From NCBI RefSeq assembly GCF_023573145.1, contig NZ_CP097636.1:806001-870000 (forward strand): a DNA stretch of 64,000 bases, in the 5' to 3' direction. The notes under the pieces are model-generated. The model was given only the letters and a program-made list of their open reading frames with translations. It had not been told where the DNA came from and ran no database searches. The DNA comes from Aquincola tertiaricarbonis (lineage in GTDB: Bacteria; Pseudomonadota; Gammaproteobacteria; Burkholderiales; Burkholderiaceae_C). Position 1 is the stretch's first letter, and the number at the start of each line of letters is the position of its first letter. Below, one piece after another: positions 7,435 through 16,599 of this stretch. Made by a program: the position numbers and the translations under genes.

Positions 7435-8694
7435 ATGACCGCACCTGCCTCGCTCCTTCGCCCACTGGCCGCCGCCGCGGCACTGGCCTTTGCCGCCTCG
7501 GCCTCGCTGGCCGCCAGCCCGCTGGACTACATCGGCCAGGCCACGCTGGCCACCGGCACCATGTTCGCCGGCACCCAGGTCGGCGGTCTGTCCGGCATCG
7601 ACTACGACGCCGCCACGCAGAGCTACGTCGCCATCAGCGACGACCGCAGCCAGATCAACCCGGCGCGCTACTACCGCATGACGCTGGACGTGGCGCAGTT
7701 CCAGCGCGCCAACAACGCCAGCGGCGCCGGCGTTCAGTTCACCGGCGTCACCACGCTGCGCGATGTCAACGGCCAGCCCTTCGCCGCCAACGGCGTCGAT
7801 CCGGAATCCATCCGTCTGGTGCGCGGCGCCAATGGCCCTTCGCTGCTGTGGACCAACGAAGGCCTGCGCAGCGGCAACACCTACCAGAACCCCACGCTGC
7901 GCCAGATGTACCTGGACGGCACGCCGATGCGCAGCTTCGAGGTGCCCACGGCCTACCTGCCGGCCGGCAGCGCCGCCGGCACCGTGGCGGGGGACCGCGG
8001 CATCCGCAACAACCTGGCCTTTGAAAGCCTGACCCTGTCCACCGACGGCAGCCGCGCCTACGTGGCCACCGAAGGGGCGCTGGTGCAGGACGGCCCGGCC
8101 GCTTCGCTGGCCGCCGGCAGCAACAGCCGCGTGGCGGAGTTCAACCTGGCCAGCGGCCAGCGCAGCGCCGAATACGTGTACCGCACCGACGCCATCGTCA
8201 ACGCGCCCACGCCGGGCGGCTTTGCCGACAACGGCCTGGTGGAACTGCTGGCGGTGAGCGAGGGCCGCTTCATCGCGATGGAGCGCTCGTTCGCGGCCGG
8301 CTCGGGCTACAACATCCGCCTGTACCTGACGGACACCGTCGGCGCCACCGACGTCTCGTCGCTGGCTTCGCTGCAGGGCGCCAGCTTCAGCGCGATGCGC
8401 AAGTCGCTGCTGCTGGACCTGGGCACGCTGCGCAACGATGACGGCACGGCCCTGGTGCTGGACAACGTGGAAGGCATCACCTGGGGCGCCGACGCGGGCG
8501 GCCGCAAGACGCTGATGCTGGTGGCCGACAACAACTTCTCGGGCAGCGAGTTCACCCAGTTCATCGCACTGGGTGTCAATGCCGACCTGGCCACCGCGCC
8601 GGTGCCCGAGCCGGGCACCTATGCGCTGATGCTGGGCGGCCTGGCGCTGCTGGGCGCGTTTGCCCGTAACCGCCAGGCTCGCTGCGCTCGCTGA
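7435..8694 (+). CDS. Phytase-type esterase-like protein with PEP-CTERM signal
   Basis: A 419-aa exported protein of the 'esterase-like activity of phytase' family, a beta-propeller fold. I start at the ATG at 7435, which opens directly into a signal peptide (about residues 1-27, ending SLAA). The upstream in-frame extension overlaps the divergent SulP leader. Family marks are GGLSGIDYDAATQSYVAISDDRS near the N-terminus, GVDPESIRL, NLAFESLTLS, and NVEGITWG near the end. The C-terminus is a PEP-CTERM signal (VPEPGTYALMLGG, helix, ARNR), almost identical to those of the two GDSL hydrolases. It should therefore use the same exosortase route. The substrate is unknown; 'phytase' is only the family name. 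Its stop lies 3 bp from the convergent metG stop. Confidence 0.88.
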   Translation: MTAPASLLRPLAAAAALAFAASASLAASPLDYIGQATLATGTMFAGTQVGGLSGIDYDAATQSYVAISDDRSQINPARYYRMTLDVAQFQRANNASGAGVQFTGVTTLRDVNGQPFAANGVDPESIRLVRGANGPSLLWTNEGLRSGNTYQNPTLRQMYLDGTPMRSFEVPTAYLPAGSAAGTVAGDRGIRNNLAFESLTLSTDGSRAYVATEGALVQDGPAASLAAGSNSRVAEFNLASGQRSAEYVYRTDAIVNAPTPGGFADNGLVELLAVSEGRFIAMERSFAAGSGYNIRLYLTDTVGATDVSSLASLQGASFSAMRKSLLLDLGTLRNDDGTALVLDNVEGITWGADAGGRKTLMLVADNNFSGSEFTQFIALGVNADLATAPVPEPGTYALMLGGLALLGAFARNRQARCAR

Positions 8695-8697
8695 GCC

Positions 8698-10740
8698 TTA
8701 CCGCACCCGCATGCCGGGTTGCGCGCCCAGGCCGGGCTCCAGCACGAAGATGCCGGGCTCGGCCTTCTCGTCGGCATGCGAGGCGGCCAGCACCATGCCT
8801 TCGCTGACGCCGAACTTCATCTTGCGCGGCGCCAGGTTGGCCACCATCACCGTCAGCTTGCCGATCAGGTCTTCCGGCCGGTAGGCCGACTTGATGCCGC
8901 TGAACACGTTGCGGGTGCGGCCTTCGCCCACGTCCAGCGTCAGCCGCAGCAGCTTGTCGCTGCCTTCCACGGCTTCGGCGTTCACGATCTTGGCGATGCG
9001 CAGGTCGACCTTGGTGAAGTCGTCGATCTTGATCTCGGGCGCGATGTCCTCGCCGCCCGGCACCACCTTGGGCGCGGGCGGCGGCGCCAGCAGTTCGTCC
9101 AGCTGCTTGGTGTCCACACGCTGCAGCAGGTGCTTGAACTCGCCGATGCGCTCGACCTGCGAAGGGCCGATGCTGCGCTCGAAGCGCACGTTCAGGAACT
9201 GGGCCGCACTGGCCGCCGTGGCCGGCAGCACCGGCGCCAGCAGGCGCGTCAGCAGCTCGAAGGCGCGGATCAGCGTGCTGCACACCTGGTGCAGGCGCTC
9301 GGCCTGCTCGGGCTTCTTGGCCAGTTCCCAGGGCTTGTTCTCGTCGGTGTAGCCGTTGACCACATCGGCCAGCGCCATGATGTCGCGCAGCGCCTTGCCG
9401 TACTCACGCTCGTTGAACAGCTGGCACAGCGCCGGCTGCGCCGCCACGATCTGGTCGTGGATGGCGGCATCGGCCGCCGGCAGCTCGGCCACCGGCAGCA
9501 CCTGGCCGCCGAAGCGCTTGTTCAGGAAGCCCGCAGCCCGGCTGGCGATGTTGACGTACTTGCCCACCAGGTCGGAGTTGACCCGCGCCACGAAGTCGTC
9601 GGGGTTGAAGTCCACGTCTTCCACCCGGCCGTTGAGCTTGGCCGCCAGGTAGTAGCGCAGCCACTCGGCGTTCATGCCCAGCTGCAGGTACTTCAGCGGC
9701 GACAGGCCGGTGCCGCGGCTCTTGCTCATCTTCTCGCCGCTGAGCTGCAGGAAGCCGTGCACGTAGATGTGGTCGGGCGTCTTGCGGCCGCTGAAATGCA
9801 GCATCGCCGGCCAGAACAGCGTGTGGAAGTAGGTGATGTCCTTGCCGATGAAGTGGATCTGCTCCACCGTGGGGTCGGCGAAGAAGGCGTCGTAGTCGCG
9901 GCCGATCTTGCCGAAGTAGTTCTTCAGCGAAGCCAGGTAGCCCACCGGCGCGTCCAGCCACACGTAGAAGTACTTGTCCTCGGTGTCGGGGATGCGGATG
10001 CCGAAGTACGGCGCGTCGCGGCTGATGTCCCAGTCGGCCAGGCCGCCGTGGCCATGCTCGTCCACCGCGAACCATTCGCTGATCTTGTTCAGCACTTCCG
10101 GCTGCAGGCGGCCGGCCGAGTGCGTCCACTCCTTCAAGAAATCCAGGCAGCGCTGCGACGACAGCTGGAAGAAGTAGTGCACGCTGGTCTTGAGCACCGG
10201 CGTGGCGCCGGTCAGCGCCGAGAACGGGTTCTTCAGCTCGGTGGGCGAATACACCGCGCCGCACACCTCGCAGCTGTCGCCGTACTGGTCCTTGGCACCG
10301 CACCTGGGACACTCGCCCTTGATGTAGCGGTCGGGCAGGAACATGTTCTTCACCGGGTCGAAGAACTGCTCGATCGAACGCTCGGTGATCAGGCCGGCCT
10401 TGCGCAGCGCGCGGTAGATGTCCTGCGCCAGTTCGTGGTTCTCGGGCCCGTCGGTGGAGTGCCAGTTGTCGAAGGCGATGTGGAAGCCGTCGAGGTACTG
10501 CTGGCGGCCGGCGGCGATCTCGGCCACGAAGGCCTGCGGCGTCTTGCCCGCCTTCTCGGCCGCGATCATGATCGGCGCGCCGTGGGCATCGTCGGCCCCC
10601 ACGAAGTGCACTTCGTGGCCCTGCATGCGCTGGTGCCGCACCCAGATGTCGGCCTGGATGTACTCCATCATGTGGCCGATGTGGAAGGGCGCGTTGGCGT
10701 AGGGCAGGGCGGTGGTGACGAAGATTTTGCGGTGGGTCAT
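8698..10740 (-). CDS. metG: Methionine-tRNA ligase
   Basis: A 680-aa class I aminoacyl-tRNA synthetase that charges tRNA(Met). The HIGH motif is at residues 20-23. A zinc knuckle with four cysteines ([18 protein letters not shown]) lies around residues 145-160. The KMSKS loop ([10 protein letters not shown]) is near residue 336. The last ~110 residues form the dimerising tRNA-binding domain ([20 protein letters not shown]), as in the long E. coli type. The start is the ATG at 10740; the longer open frame upstream only crosses the spacer to the divergent lipoprotein gene. It is essential and unlikely to be duplicated. Confidence 0.98.
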   Translation of the reverse strand: MTHRKIFVTTALPYANAPFHIGHMMEYIQADIWVRHQRMQGHEVHFVGADDAHGAPIMIAAEKAGKTPQAFVAEIAAGRQQYLDGFHIAFDNWHSTDGPENHELAQDIYRALRKAGLITERSIEQFFDPVKNMFLPDRYIKGECPRCGAKDQYGDSCEVCGAVYSPTELKNPFSALTGATPVLKTSVHYFFQLSSQRCLDFLKEWTHSAGRLQPEVLNKISEWFAVDEHGHGGLADWDISRDAPYFGIRIPDTEDKYFYVWLDAPVGYLASLKNYFGKIGRDYDAFFADPTVEQIHFIGKDITYFHTLFWPAMLHFSGRKTPDHIYVHGFLQLSGEKMSKSRGTGLSPLKYLQLGMNAEWLRYYLAAKLNGRVEDVDFNPDDFVARVNSDLVGKYVNIASRAAGFLNKRFGGQVLPVAELPAADAAIHDQIVAAQPALCQLFNEREYGKALRDIMALADVVNGYTDENKPWELAKKPEQAERLHQVCSTLIRAFELLTRLLAPVLPATAASAAQFLNVRFERSIGPSQVERIGEFKHLLQRVDTKQLDELLAPPPAPKVVPGGEDIAPEIKIDDFTKVDLRIAKIVNAEAVEGSDKLLRLTLDVGEGRTRNVFSGIKSAYRPEDLIGKLTVMVANLAPRKMKFGVSEGMVLAASHADEKAEPGIFVLEPGLGAQPGMRVR

Positions 10741-10954
10741 GTGGTGCACGCCGGGGCATTGGGGCCGCCGGGGCGATCTGGGATTGTAGGAAAGCCCTGC
10801 CGGCCGCGCCGGGCTGCGGGCGTCTCCTTCCGATGCAGGAGGCAACGGACCGTGCTCCTGCGGCTTGCGGATGCCGGCGCCGGTCTGGGCGCCGCAGATT
10901 GGGCGCCGCAGCAGTGGCCGGATGGACCGGCCACGCACTCGCCAGGAGCACCTC

Positions 10955-13024
10955 ATGTCCCACCTGCTTCGTCCGCACGGCCGCCACGGCCCTTCGCACT
11001 TCGCCAGCCCGCCTCGAGCGCGGCGGCCCCTGCTCGTCAGCCTGGTCACGGCCGTGCTGGCCGCCGGCCTGGTGGCCGGCTGCGGCAGCGATGGCGGCGA
11101 CGCCAGCGTGCTGGACGCCAACCCCGACTCCGCCGCCACCGCATGGAACACGCCGGTGACGGTGGACGTGCTGGCCAACGACACCAGCAACGAAGGCCCG
11201 GTGACCGTGGCCGCCGTGTCCAAGCCCGCGCACGGCACCGCCCGCATGGTGGACGGCAAGCTGGTCTACACGCCCGATGCCGGCTGGTTCGGCACCGAGA
11301 CCTTCAGCTACACCGCCAGCGGCGCCAGCATCCGCACAGACGTGGCAGTGACGGTGGCCGTGCAGGCCCGCATGACGCTCAGCGGCACCGTGGCCGATGC
11401 GCCGCTGGCCAACGCACCGGTGACGGTGGCGGTGGGCAAGAGCAGCTTCAGCGCCACCACCGATGCCGATGGCCGCTACCGCGTGGACGTGACCGCCGCC
11501 AGCCAGGCGGATGTGGTGCGGATCGAGGCCACCGGCACCGGCGCGCAGGCGACGGTGCGGCTGGTGGGCTTTGCCGGCAGCGCGGGCGAGGTGGCCGCCG
11601 GGGTGGACGGCAGCGGCCTGGTGACGGCCACCGCGGCGCCGGGGCTGAACGTGTCGCACCTCAGCACCGCGGTGGCGGCGCTGCTGTCGCGGCCGGCTGC
11701 GGGTGCGCCGACGACCAGCTCTGCCCTGGCCACGGCGCTGGACACGGTCGATGCCGACGCCGCCCTGGCGCTGGCCACCGCGCTGCACCTGGTGATCGAC
11801 GGCGGGCAGGCGCTGCCGGCGGGAAAGGCCGACAGCTGGGCGCTGGCGCTGGACGCGGCGGCGGTTCGCGCGTTGCGCGACCGCTGGCAGGCTGAGGACT
11901 ACGACCGCTGGTACCAGGGCTACCTCGATGCGCTGGCAGCGGCGCCGACATCGGCTTTTGCGGGCCCAAGCGCCGCGCCTGCGCTGATGGTGCTCTACGC
12001 CGGCAGCAGTGGCGGCGAGCACTGGCAGCTGCGCCCTGGTGGCACCGGCACCGCCACCAGCGCTGCCGGCACCAGCGAGTTGACCTGGCAGGTGCAGGAC
12101 GGCCAGCTGCTGCTGCGCTATGCCACGCCCTTTGCCAGCGAGGTGTACGACCTGCTGGACGCGACCACGGGCACCTACGGCATGGTGCGCCAGGAGGTCA
12201 CGGGCCTGCAGGTGCAAGGCCTGGGCGGCCCGCTGGTGAAGGTGCAGCAGACGCTGCGCCAGACCGCGCTGGAAGGGGCGAAGGCCGGCCAGGTGATCGC
12301 CGACGACGTGGCCAGAGGCTGGTATGTGCAAAGCCTGGCGACGCGGCTCGATGCCTACCCGGTGGCCGCCGCCGACCTGCCGGTGGGCACCCGCTGGGCC
12401 GGGCCCGTGGTGAAGGAAGCCACCGAGCGCTTTGTCTCGCTGGACAGCGACGTGATGGAGGTGACCGCTGCCAACCAGGTCAAGCTGGCATTCGCCAACG
12501 AGACCCGCAGCCTGAGCGTGGCCGACGGCAGCTTCGTGCTCAAGAACGCAGCCGGCGTGGAGTGGCGCTACACCCGGCTGCGGCCAGCGGATGCACAAGG
12601 GCTCGAAGCCTGGCTGGTGCAAGGCCGCGTCGGCACGCCGCAGGCCTGGGCCGAGGTGGTGCCGATGGCGCCGCTGGCCAAGGTCTACACGCCCGCGGCG
12701 GCCGATCTGGCGCGCGACTGGGTGATCGACGCCGACTCCGGCTTCAACAGCTACCACGTGGTGCTGCGGGCCGACGGCACGGCCAGCCGGGGTGGCGCAG
12801 ACGCCACCTGGTCACTGCGGCCGGACGGCGAAGTGCGCGTGGTGCAGGTGTACGGCGGCGGCTACCAGCGCTGGCTGCAATGGTGGCCGGTGGCCCTGGC
12901 CGACGGCCGGTTGCTGGTGCTGCGGCGCATCGTGGACACGGCGGATGGCACCGAGCCGTCGCCGGAGCTGGCCGCCCAGGTGGGCCGCTATCTGCAGGCC
13001 TGGCAGGCGAGCGACGGCAGCTGA
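10955..13024 (+). CDS. Large lipoprotein with an Ig-like N-terminal region
   Basis: A 689-aa protein I cannot assign to a named function. The ATG at 10955 has an AGGAG site 6 bp upstream. A lipobox LVAGC puts the lipidated Cys at residue 43, so it is a lipoprotein. After it comes an Ig/cadherin-like segment with the DVLANDTS pattern typical of VCBS/Big repeats, then [18 protein letters not shown] carboxypeptidase-regulatory-like segment follows ([17 protein letters not shown], ending [10 protein letters not shown]). The remaining ~500 residues show no motif I recognise, apart from repeated tryptophan-rich beta-like stretches. It is monocistronic, between metG (divergent) and repeat copy B. 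It is likely a surface or periplasmic structural protein. Confidence 0.8.
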   Translation: MSHLLRPHGRHGPSHFASPPRARRPLLVSLVTAVLAAGLVAGCGSDGGDASVLDANPDSAATAWNTPVTVDVLANDTSNEGPVTVAAVSKPAHGTARMVDGKLVYTPDAGWFGTETFSYTASGASIRTDVAVTVAVQARMTLSGTVADAPLANAPVTVAVGKSSFSATTDADGRYRVDVTAASQADVVRIEATGTGAQATVRLVGFAGSAGEVAAGVDGSGLVTATAAPGLNVSHLSTAVAALLSRPAAGAPTTSSALATALDTVDADAALALATALHLVIDGGQALPAGKADSWALALDAAAVRALRDRWQAEDYDRWYQGYLDALAAAPTSAFAGPSAAPALMVLYAGSSGGEHWQLRPGGTGTATSAAGTSELTWQVQDGQLLLRYATPFASEVYDLLDATTGTYGMVRQEVTGLQVQGLGGPLVKVQQTLRQTALEGAKAGQVIADDVARGWYVQSLATRLDAYPVAAADLPVGTRWAGPVVKEATERFVSLDSDVMEVTAANQVKLAFANETRSLSVADGSFVLKNAAGVEWRYTRLRPADAQGLEAWLVQGRVGTPQAWAEVVPMAPLAKVYTPAAADLARDWVIDADSGFNSYHVVLRADGTASRGGADATWSLRPDGEVRVVQVYGGGYQRWLQWWPVALADGRLLVLRRIVDTADGTEPSPELAAQVGRYLQAWQASDGS

Positions 13025-13039
13025 AGCGGCGGGGGTCCG

Positions 13040-13139
13040 CTCAGTCCCGCCGGGCCGCCCCAAGGGACTGAGATCCCCAAGGGTCCGAAGGACCCTCTTA
13101 CAAGGGCCTGGGGGGCGCGAGCGCAGTGAGCTTGGGGGC
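13040..13139 (+). repeat. Dispersed hairpin repeat, copy B (long form)
   Basis: Arms CTCAGTCCC (13040-13048) and GGGACTGAG (13064-13072) flank the constant loop GCCGGGCCGCCCCAA. The middle part matches copy A (CCCCAAGGGTCCGAAGG, then ACAAGGGCCTGG), and the tail is GCGAGCGCAGTGAGC-TTGGGGGC. The tail ends 5 bp from the stop of the minus-strand glucan gene. Both arms differ from copy A yet remain fully complementary. Confidence 0.85.
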
Positions 13140-13144
13140 CACAT

Positions 13145-14740
13145 TCAGCCGACTGCCCGCTCCGCCGCGGGCGGCGGCTGCAGCTGGTACAGCCAGGTCT
13201 CGGTCAGTGCCCGGTCGCCGCTGCGCAGGTACAGGCGCAGCGTGATCTGCTCGGTGCTGCCATCGGGCGGTACCAGGTCGAACATCGCGCGGTAGCCGTT
13301 GATGGCGTCCAGCGGCCGCGCCGAGGTGATCTCCACCTTGCCGCGGCTGACGCTGATCACCGGCTCCACCTTGGCGCCGGCCGGCAGGCGCGCCAGTTCG
13401 CCGCCCGCGAAGTCGATGGCGAAGCGCCACGACCAATACGGGCGCGGCTGGCCCACCACGCCACCCAGGCCGGTGCGGGTGGCCACGCAGCGGGCCAGCG
13501 GCGGCTGCACCGGCGGCTCGGCGCCCCAGTGCAACCGGTAGGCGAACAAGGCCTCACGCCCCGGCACCAGCGGCTGCGCGGGGTTCCAGAAGGCGACGAT
13601 GTTGTCGAAGGTCTCGTCCACCGTGGGGATCTCGGTCAGCTGCACCGAGCCCGCGCCCCAGTCGCCCTTGGGTTCCACCCACAGGCTGGGCCGGCGGTCG
13701 TAGAACACACCGTCGTCCTGGTAGTGGTTGAAGTCGCGGTCGCGCTGCAGCAGGCCGAAGCCGCGCGGCTGCTGGTCGGCAAAGGCGTTGAAGGCCAGCG
13801 TGCGTGGGTTGGTCAGCGGTCGCCAGATCCATTCGCCGCCGCCGGTGTGCATCGCCAGGCCGTCGGAGTCGTGGATCTCCGGCCGCCAGTCGTTGGCCAT
13901 GCGGCGGTCGTTTTCGCCCGCCTGGTACATGCTGGTGCAGGGCGCGATGCCCAATCGCTCGATCGACTTGCGGGGGTACAAGGCGGCGTCCACGTCCATC
14001 ACCGTGGTGTCGCCCGGCGCGATGGCAAAGCGGTAGGCGCCGGCCACGCTGGGCGAATCCAGCATCGCGTAGACCACGACGGTGCCCGACGCCGGGTCGG
14101 GCCGCTCCAGGTAGAAGTCGGTGAAGTCCGGAAACTCCTCGGGCCGGCCCAGCGCGGTGTCGATGGCCAGGCCGCGCGCCGACAGGCCGTACTGCTTGCT
14201 GGCGCCCACCGCGCGGAAGTAGCTGGCGCCCAGGAACGCGGCCATGTCCAGCTTGAAGTTGGTGTCGAAGTTCAGGCGAAAGCCGGCGAAGCCCAGGTTG
14301 GGCGGCTGGCGGCTGCCGTCCAGCCCGCTCTTGCCGTAGTCGAACATCGCCGGGTCGTAGGCCAGCTCCTGGGCGCGGCCGCCGCGTACTTCGAACATGC
14401 GCACCGGGCGCTTGAAGAACAGGCCCAGGTGGAACAGCTTGACCTGGAAGCGCAGCTGCTCGTCGGCCCACAGCGCATGGTCGGCCTTGAACTGGATGGC
14501 CTGGTACTGGTCCCAGTTCAGCGCAGCCACGTCGGCGGGCAGGGCCGCGCCGTGCGGCTGGTAGGGCGCGCTGGCCAGCTGCCTTGCCGCGCCTTTGAGC
14601 CAGGCGTAGTCGAAGGCCTGGGCGCTGCCCAGGGGCTTGAGGCCCGCGGCGCGTGCGGCGGGCGAGAGCATAGAAAGCGCGGCGGCGCCCGCGGCGCCGA
14701 GCAGGGTCCTGCGTTGCATGAAGGCCTTGTCATGGGACAT
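13145..14740 (-). CDS. Periplasmic glucan biosynthesis protein, MdoG/OpgD family (copy 1)
   Basis: A 531-aa member of the OpgG/OpgD family, which shapes the beta-glucan backbone of osmoregulated periplasmic glucans. A twin-arginine signal (QRRTLLGAAGAAALS) ends near ARAAG, indicating Tat export to the periplasm. Family blocks include FQVKLFHLGLFFKRPV, GFAGFRLN, FLGASYFRAVG, YGLSARGLAID, FPDFTDFYLE, and near the C-terminus AFYRLHWGAE-type sequence (LFAYRLHWGAE). The start is uncertain: ATGs at 14740 and 14719 are both in frame; I take 14740. It is the second gene of a tandem pair, ~46 bp after its paralogue. The membrane glucosyltransferase OpgH is not adjacent. G and D forms are hard to separate by eye. 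Confidence 0.88.
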   Translation of the reverse strand: MSHDKAFMQRRTLLGAAGAAALSMLSPAARAAGLKPLGSAQAFDYAWLKGAARQLASAPYQPHGAALPADVAALNWDQYQAIQFKADHALWADEQLRFQVKLFHLGLFFKRPVRMFEVRGGRAQELAYDPAMFDYGKSGLDGSRQPPNLGFAGFRLNFDTNFKLDMAAFLGASYFRAVGASKQYGLSARGLAIDTALGRPEEFPDFTDFYLERPDPASGTVVVYAMLDSPSVAGAYRFAIAPGDTTVMDVDAALYPRKSIERLGIAPCTSMYQAGENDRRMANDWRPEIHDSDGLAMHTGGGEWIWRPLTNPRTLAFNAFADQQPRGFGLLQRDRDFNHYQDDGVFYDRRPSLWVEPKGDWGAGSVQLTEIPTVDETFDNIVAFWNPAQPLVPGREALFAYRLHWGAEPPVQPPLARCVATRTGLGGVVGQPRPYWSWRFAIDFAGGELARLPAGAKVEPVISVSRGKVEITSARPLDAINGYRAMFDLVPPDGSTEQITLRLYLRSGDRALTETWLYQLQPPPAAERAVG

Positions 14741-14786
14741 GGCCCTGGCCGGGGCAACCGCAGTGCCCGGCCCTTCGGTCACAGGT

Positions 14787-16412
14787 TCAGAAGGGTCGGT
14801 ACTGGTAGAGCCAGGTCTCCGACAGCGTCTGGTCGCCGTTGCGCAGGTACAGGCGGATGTCCACCGGCTGCGTGCCTTCGGCGGTGAAGTCGAACTGTGC
14901 GCGCCAGTGGCCGGGCACGCCGTCGGGCACCGCCTCGGTGAACACGTACGAGAACTTGCCGCTGGCGGCGCTGAGCACCGCCTCGGGCTTGACGCCGAAG
15001 GGCAGGTCCTTCAGCGGGCCGCCGGTGAACTCGACCATGAACTTGCGCACGCCGGCCGGCCGCGGCTGGCCCGGCTGGCCGCCGCGGCCCAGCCGCGTGC
15101 CAGTGCAAAAGGCCAGCGGCGTGGGGTAGGGCTCCTTGTCGGTCCAGTGCAGGCGGTAGCGCAGGCTGTAGCGGCTGCCGGCTTTGGCGGCCTGGCGCGG
15201 CACCCACATGGCCACGGTGTTGTCGTGGATCTCGTCGTCGGTCGGGATCTCGATCAGCTGCACGTCGCCTTCGCCCCAGCCGCCGTCCAGCGGCTCCACC
15301 CAGAGGCCGGGGCGGCGGTCGTACATCACGCCGTCCAGGTAATGGTCGAAGTTGCGGTCGCGCTGCCAGAGGCCGAAGCCGCGCGGGTTGTTGTCGGCGA
15401 AGGCCGACGCCGTGGTGGCATTCGGGTTGTTCAGCGGCCGCCAGATGCGCTCGCCGGCGCCGTTCCACATCGTCAGGCCGTCGGAATCATGCACCTCGGG
15501 CCGCCAGTCGATGGCGGTGGGCTTGACCGTCTCGGAGTACCAGTACATCGACGTGAGCGGCGCCAGCCCCAGCCGCGCCACGTCCTTGCGCAGGAAAAGG
15601 CGCGCGTCCACGTCCATCAGCACCGCGGCCTCGCGCTTCATCACGAAGCGGTAGGCGCCGGTGATGCTGGGGCCTTCCAGCAGCGCATGCACGGTGACGC
15701 TGGTGCTGCCCTCGGCCGGCGGCTCGAACCAGAAATGGGTGAAGGACGGGAATTCCTCGTCCTGCCCCGGCACCGCCGGGTTGATGGCCACGCCGCGCGC
15801 CGACAGGCCGTACTGGTACAGCTCGCCGATGGCGCGGAAGTAGCTGGCGCCCAGGAAGGCCACCCAGTCGTTGCTCTTCCAGTCGAGCTTTTTCTGGTCG
15901 CCCAGCCGGCTTTCCTGGAAGCGGAAGCCGGCGAAGCCTGCGCCTTCGGGCAGCTCGCGGGCGGGGCTGTCGGCCGGCATGTCGAAGTAGCGCGGCGAGT
16001 ACAAGATCTCGCGCGCGCCGAAGGCTTCGCCCTGTTTGTCCAGCACGTGCATGTGCACCGGCGTCTGGAAGAAGCGTCCCATGTGGAAGAAGGTCACCGG
16101 GAAGGGGCCGGGGCCGTCCTTGAACAACGCGCTGTCGGTGTCGAAGCGCAGCTTGCCGTGCGCTTCGTAGTCGATGCGCTCCAGCACCTCGCGCGGCAGG
16201 TTCACCAGCGCCGTGGGCGCCTGGCGCGACATGGCTTCGGCCCGCGCCACCAGCGCCTCGAACGAAAACGGCTTGCGCGGCCCCAGGCGCAGCCCGGCGG
16301 CGGCGGCCGGCTGCGCCTGCGCTGGCAGGCCCAGCGCGGCCAGGCCCAGCGCACTGCCGGCGGCGGTGATGAAGTGGCGTCGGTCGAGGCGGGTGGTGTG
16401 CTGGTCGTCCAT
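14787..16412 (-). CDS. Periplasmic glucan biosynthesis protein, MdoG/OpgD family (copy 2)
   Basis: A 541-aa paralogue of the following gene. It opens with a twin-arginine signal (LDRRHFITAAGSALGLAALG), resembling E. coli OpgD more than OpgG. Conserved blocks match: FPVTFFHMGRFFQTPV, GFAGFRFQE, FLGASYFRAIG, YGLSARGVAI, FPSFTHFWFE, RYRLHWTDKEP. The start is the ATG at 16412; upstream in-frame sequence reaches into the spacer with apbC and is arginine/proline-rich noise. The two genes probably share one transcript and may act on the same glucan (one backbone, one branching or trimming), as OpgG and OpgD do; that split is inference. Confidence 0.9.
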   Translation of the reverse strand: MDDQHTTRLDRRHFITAAGSALGLAALGLPAQAQPAAAAGLRLGPRKPFSFEALVARAEAMSRQAPTALVNLPREVLERIDYEAHGKLRFDTDSALFKDGPGPFPVTFFHMGRFFQTPVHMHVLDKQGEAFGAREILYSPRYFDMPADSPARELPEGAGFAGFRFQESRLGDQKKLDWKSNDWVAFLGASYFRAIGELYQYGLSARGVAINPAVPGQDEEFPSFTHFWFEPPAEGSTSVTVHALLEGPSITGAYRFVMKREAAVLMDVDARLFLRKDVARLGLAPLTSMYWYSETVKPTAIDWRPEVHDSDGLTMWNGAGERIWRPLNNPNATTASAFADNNPRGFGLWQRDRNFDHYLDGVMYDRRPGLWVEPLDGGWGEGDVQLIEIPTDDEIHDNTVAMWVPRQAAKAGSRYSLRYRLHWTDKEPYPTPLAFCTGTRLGRGGQPGQPRPAGVRKFMVEFTGGPLKDLPFGVKPEAVLSAASGKFSYVFTEAVPDGVPGHWRAQFDFTAEGTQPVDIRLYLRNGDQTLSETWLYQYRPF

Positions 16413-16554
16413 GCGATGAGGGGGATGGTTACAACGGCGCCGAGGATATGCGCGATGCCGCGGGCACCTGTAAGCAGCCGCCATACCCGGTGGCGGCGCT
16501 CGGATGCCCGCCCAAGCCCCCAGCGGGTGGCCGGCGGCGGCCGGTCGTTAGACT

Positions 16555-16583
16555 GGCGGGCGCGATTTTTCGCCCGTCTTTTT
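16555..16583 (+). terminator. Terminator-like hairpin in the apbC leader
   Basis: An 8-bp stem (16555-16562 with 16571-16578, one G.U pair) around the loop CGATTTTT is followed by a T-run (16579-16583). It ends 16 bp before the apbC ATG. The gene upstream is divergent, so this cannot be the end of another transcript; an attenuator in the apbC leader is the simplest reading. A TAGACT -10-like hexamer at 16549-16554 would instead start transcription inside the stem, so the role is open. Confidence 0.4.
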
Positions 16584-16599
16584 GCCGTTTGCCGCCCTC

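Noticed and set aside
8719..11895. Open frames of over 1000 codons on the plus strand opposite metG, and another on the minus strand at 9404-12757
   Set aside because: They are rich in His/Arg/Gly/Gln, have no domain, and lie antisense to metG or the lipoprotein. High GC keeps the third frame open; they are shadows.
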